Of a DNA stretch of 64,000 nucleotides, positions 60,601-64,000 are shown in pieces; within the stretch, counting starts at the first letter, position 1; every line of letters starts with the position of its first letter. A program made the translations under genes and the position numbers. This DNA comes from Styela clava (lineage: Eukaryota > Chordata > Ascidiacea > Stolidobranchia > Styelidae). The notes under the pieces were generated by a model, which searched no databases, was not told the origin of the DNA, and worked only from the letters and a program-made list of their open reading frames with translations. The DNA lies in assembly GCF_964204865.1 (NCBI RefSeq), contig NC_135263.1, forward strand, positions 12,259,426 to 12,323,425, written 5' to 3'.

Positions 60601-62341
60601 TGATTGACGTGTTGGCGAATCACGCCGAATTACCAGATGCAACATTGCCAAATAATGCGGTTACACGTCGTTATTCCCAGATGACAAAGTTCCTCTCTCA
60701 GTTATGACGAAATGTCTATGTCAAATAACAAAATACACGTTCAGCTTACACGGAAAGTCATTTTCGGATTAACGTTTGTCATGGATCAGAAAAAGTCTCG
60801 GATGGGGCAAATATTTTACCAACGGCCGTTATGGAAATTTCATATTACTGTATGGAAAGTGTATTATGGTAATTGTTCAGTCCACAAGCCTCTGATTTCC
60901 GCAGAATTAGGAAAAACTATTTTGGGGATTATATTTTTATTTACGGATTATTAGTATGTAATTTGGTTGGCGTACATTAATTCATACAGTTCCGTTTGCT
61001 TCTGCATTGACATTCAAAAATAAAAATTGGATTGATTGGATGCCTTAATCAATGACATTAAACAACATGATAGGCAACTCTGACGTCACTCCATAAGACT
61101 ACAGGCGAAAGATTGTATTTCATGATACGCTCCAATGCACATATTTCTCGTCGCCTTTCGCGTCCGTTTTCCGCTCGCTTTTGCTACTCGGCGTCTTTTT
61201 TACGTGTAGTACCTGCCTTTTTGCGCCTGTAACGAAACAAAATAATCTCTATATCTAAGAAGCTTTGCTCACTTGGAAAGCTGGAATGGCAGGCAGGCTG
61301 TAAAGAGCAATTCTGGACATCATAGACGTTTTTTTTTTATCAGAGAAGATTACAAACGCGATAGCGGAAAGATTTGTGTGGAACATTTTGCAGATAATGA
61401 CAAAGTTCAAAGTTAGTAATTTTAATGTTTGCGCTTAATTATTGAAATTTCATTTAAAGAGGGTGTCATACAAAACTGTGCTGTGATACAATTCCATAAC
61501 ACAAAGTTTGCACCTATCGAACTTGCTTTTGTAGGTGAATTTATTAGACATATTACATATTCAGTTAATCGTAGGTAACATTGCTGGTACATAATGCATC
61601 GTAGATAGGTTTGTTTAAATTTAGAAATTTAGCTCATAGCCCACTAATTAATATTATCTTCTATGCGGGAGGTTGCAGAGCTGAATTCAACTTGCAGCCT
61701 TACCGACCACCTGACGATGCTCATTTAGTTTGGCTCGAGCAAGTCTTCTTGAAATGCTTGTGTGGATGGAAACTACCTATGTTTTTTGCCTTGCTCCGAT
61801 TTTAGACAAATTTATTCTGAGGGATTTCGCATATAATTCTCATTGATTGTTGGCTGTCTATAATTCCTATTGATTGTGAATTCTGATTATAACAAAGAGT
61901 TAAAAATGTTTTTTATCTAATTTACTGGCACCTTTTTCTTGTCAATACTCCAAGCTGAGGTAATAAACAAGACAATACATTTATGTCATCTGGAAGCAAA
62001 ATATGCACACTAATTAATAGTTTGGCACATTGAGATAATACATCATGACAGAAAATGCAAGTTAAAGATATGTATGACCATCACATGGTAATTAAAATTA
62101 AAAAAAATTATTAGGGGCTGTGGAGTATGAAAAGTTCAAGACAAAGAAAAGAACAAATGTTCATAGCTCATGAACTCTCAATTTTGCCTCCATTGCTTTG
62201 TGAAGGCCAATATATTTCGAGTGGCTGAATTGGTTTACCTTTATGATAGCAACGATTTTGTATTTAATATAGCGAGATTATTCCAATTTAATTGAAGTGA
62301 TATTATTTCCCAAAGCAATGCTTGAATCGTCTGGAATAGAT
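57677..62341. other. gene-poor stretch
   Basis: No gene could be supported in 4.7 kb. Small frames at 58262-58483, 58275-58523 and 60712-60954 lack family features. A possible THAP-like exon lies at 61344-61417 and a Leu/Cys-rich short frame at 61611-61805. No repeats with clear ends were seen. Confidence 0.4.
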
Positions 62342-63361
62342 CAGTGGTGTCACACTTATGGGTTTTCGAGAGCCGCATTGCATTTTGGAAATTGTAAAAA
62401 GAGCCGCAAACAGTTTTTGATAATGTATAATTAAAAGATATTTTTAAGATAGTTTTAGTTTGTGACATATATTGTGATATAAGTTTTATTATCTTCTTCA
62501 ATTTCAAATGTAATTACATATTAATATTTGCATTCCACTATTATTGCAACATTTGCAAGTTACTGTATTTATTATAAAAAATCATAAAATTCTATGTACA
62601 ACCATCAAAATCATTTTTGAACAAGCTTTGAATAAGGAAAGAATAATACATACACTAAAAATAACTTAATCTAAATATATGAACCTAAAATAAACAAAAA
62701 TACTACAGTATAAATAAACTCAATGTTTTAATAATTACATTTGTCCTGACGTTTGGCATCTTTTTTGTGTCACCAGCATACTAAGGCCAGGCTGTAATGA
62801 TTTTATAGTACCAACTCTAACTAACGAGGCCACATGATCATGGGTTAATCTGGATCTTTGTGAATGTTTAATTAATTCCAGTAATGCAAAAAAGTTACTT
62901 TTATCATTTCATGTATAGATTAGTAAAAAAACAAATGACAGATTTTTTCGACAAGACATTTCGCTCCACATTGCGTGGGATAGGATTGCTTGAATTATTA
63001 TTGATATTGATTTTTAGTAACTAAGTCGTTGTATAATTATATTAATATACAAACACATGGAAATTTTCTGTTCGAAGTTGGTCTTCGAATTTGTCATATT
63101 GACTGCTGAGCTTATTGTGTTTTTTCATTGTATTGGTGGAAATATGACAAATTGGGTCAAAATGTGGACAAAAAAAATTAATATTCCAAAACTACTTTCA
63201 GTAAATTGTTTTCTGCGTGAATAATCAATTTCACTTTAAAAGGTTTGAAAAATCTATTACATTTAGATAAAAAAAAAACTTCCAAAATACTATTACAATT
63301 ATTGTTAAGCGTTCGAGGGCCGCACTGGAAGTTCTCTGGGGCCGCGAGTTTGAGATCCCTA
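62342..63361. mobile_element. hAT-like element, eroded
   Basis: The left end CAGTGGTGTCACACTTATGG with GAGCCGCATTGCA, and the right end GGGCCGCACTGG ... GCGAGTTTGAGATCCCTA, are imperfect inverted repeats of the hAT type. The target duplication is not clear. The interior is AT-rich with no readable transposase. Confidence 0.65.
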
Positions 63362-64000
63362 GATTGAAGTCTAGATTGAAGTTGTCCAAAAAATATATGA
63401 TAATATTTTATCATGAATGATGATTATACCCCTTCCGGAATTTCTTCTATAGTACTACCAAAAGTTGATGAACCAAATATAACACAGGTGCAGTGAGTTA
63501 CCCGTAATCCTCATTTTCCAAAGCTGTTTTAAGTATGTCTGGCGTGTTTTGTGCCTTTTTACAAATAAGACCGAGTATGCAATTTTACGCTTTGGAATTT
63601 TTAGTTATTTTCCTCAAGCCCTGCAGGATGTGGGGGCCATACACAACTCTACCAGAGGGTCAAATGTCTTTGCACGCCTCCATAGGTTGTTTTTCTATTG
63701 CAGAGTACTCTAATTATATTTCTTGGAATCACACTGTCACTGATATGTTGCCAGACTTCTGATATCTCCCTTTCTGCTATAGTTGTCCTGTGAATAAATA
63801 ATAGGAAATTGAGATTAGACGAATAGTTGAAAGTTTTGCTTTATGTCGGCTTAATTTCTTGATTGATATACTTACTATTTCTGCTATTGCCTCTTGTGCT
63901 GCAGGAGTCTCACAATGCTCAGACAGGTTTGTCCACAACTTTCACATCTGAAGAAAGAGAGGAGATTTATTAATTTTTGTTAAGAATAAATAAAGCAGTC
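63362..64000. other. right edge, nothing assigned
   Basis: A 75-codon frame at 63535-63762 has no recognisable features. Acceptor-like sites occur (63703 TATTGCAG), so an exon of a gene extending out of the window is possible but unsupported. Confidence 0.35.

Overview
This is a window of an AT-rich, intron-containing animal nuclear genome. My best guess is a tunicate (ascidian). The introns are short, a tRNA-derived SINE and many hAT-type transposons are present, and two adjacent genes have splice-acceptor-like sites just before their start codons with no obvious upstream exon. The species cannot be fixed from the sequence alone.

Host genes, left to right: MCEE (methylmalonyl-CoA epimerase, + strand, one exon), DUS4L (tRNA-dihydrouridine synthase 4-like, +, two exons) and RSL1D1 (nucleolar ribosomal-L1-domain protein, - strand, one exon). 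CUL2 (Cullin-2, +) follows at 31.8-47.2 kb. I assembled it as 18 exons that keep phase and encode 738 residues. A secreted Ly6/uPAR-type ten-cysteine protein (-, three exons, 115 residues) lies at 48.3-50.1 kb. A previously unrecognised small single-pass membrane protein (-, two exons, 79 residues) lies at 55.6-57.7 kb. One orphan terminal exon sits at 52.4 kb (-). These genes have unrelated jobs: propionyl-CoA catabolism, tRNA modification, ribosome biogenesis, ubiquitin ligase scaffolding and cell-surface or secreted roles. Only MCEE and DUS4L look as if they might share expression.

The rest is dominated by mobile elements. From 10.5 to 28.2 kb a single small inverted-repeat element has been expanded by nested insertions up to five levels deep. 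A hAT-type element sits inside the small element. It contains a jockey/CR1-like non-LTR retrotransposon, which is split by a second hAT transposon, which is itself split by a smaller hAT derivative. The same outer hAT element also holds a nearly intact BEL/Pao LTR retrotransposon with 1,074-bp LTRs that are almost identical. Target-site duplications read directly from the sequence support most of these layers. A second nest fills CUL2 intron 9: one nearly complete hAT element with an 8-bp duplication, and a second hAT derivative containing a third, which contains a copy of the small element.

Dispersed families with several copies in the window are: a tRNA-derived SINE (3 copies), a roughly 500-bp inverted-repeat element called Z here (5 copies), an element with a telomere-like TTAGGGTTAGG block called W (3 copies), an element with palindromic ends called P (2 copies), and a mariner-like MITE (2 copies). 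The 57.7-64 kb stretch shows no convincing gene, only a hAT-like element at 62.3-63.4 kb and a possible THAP-like exon.
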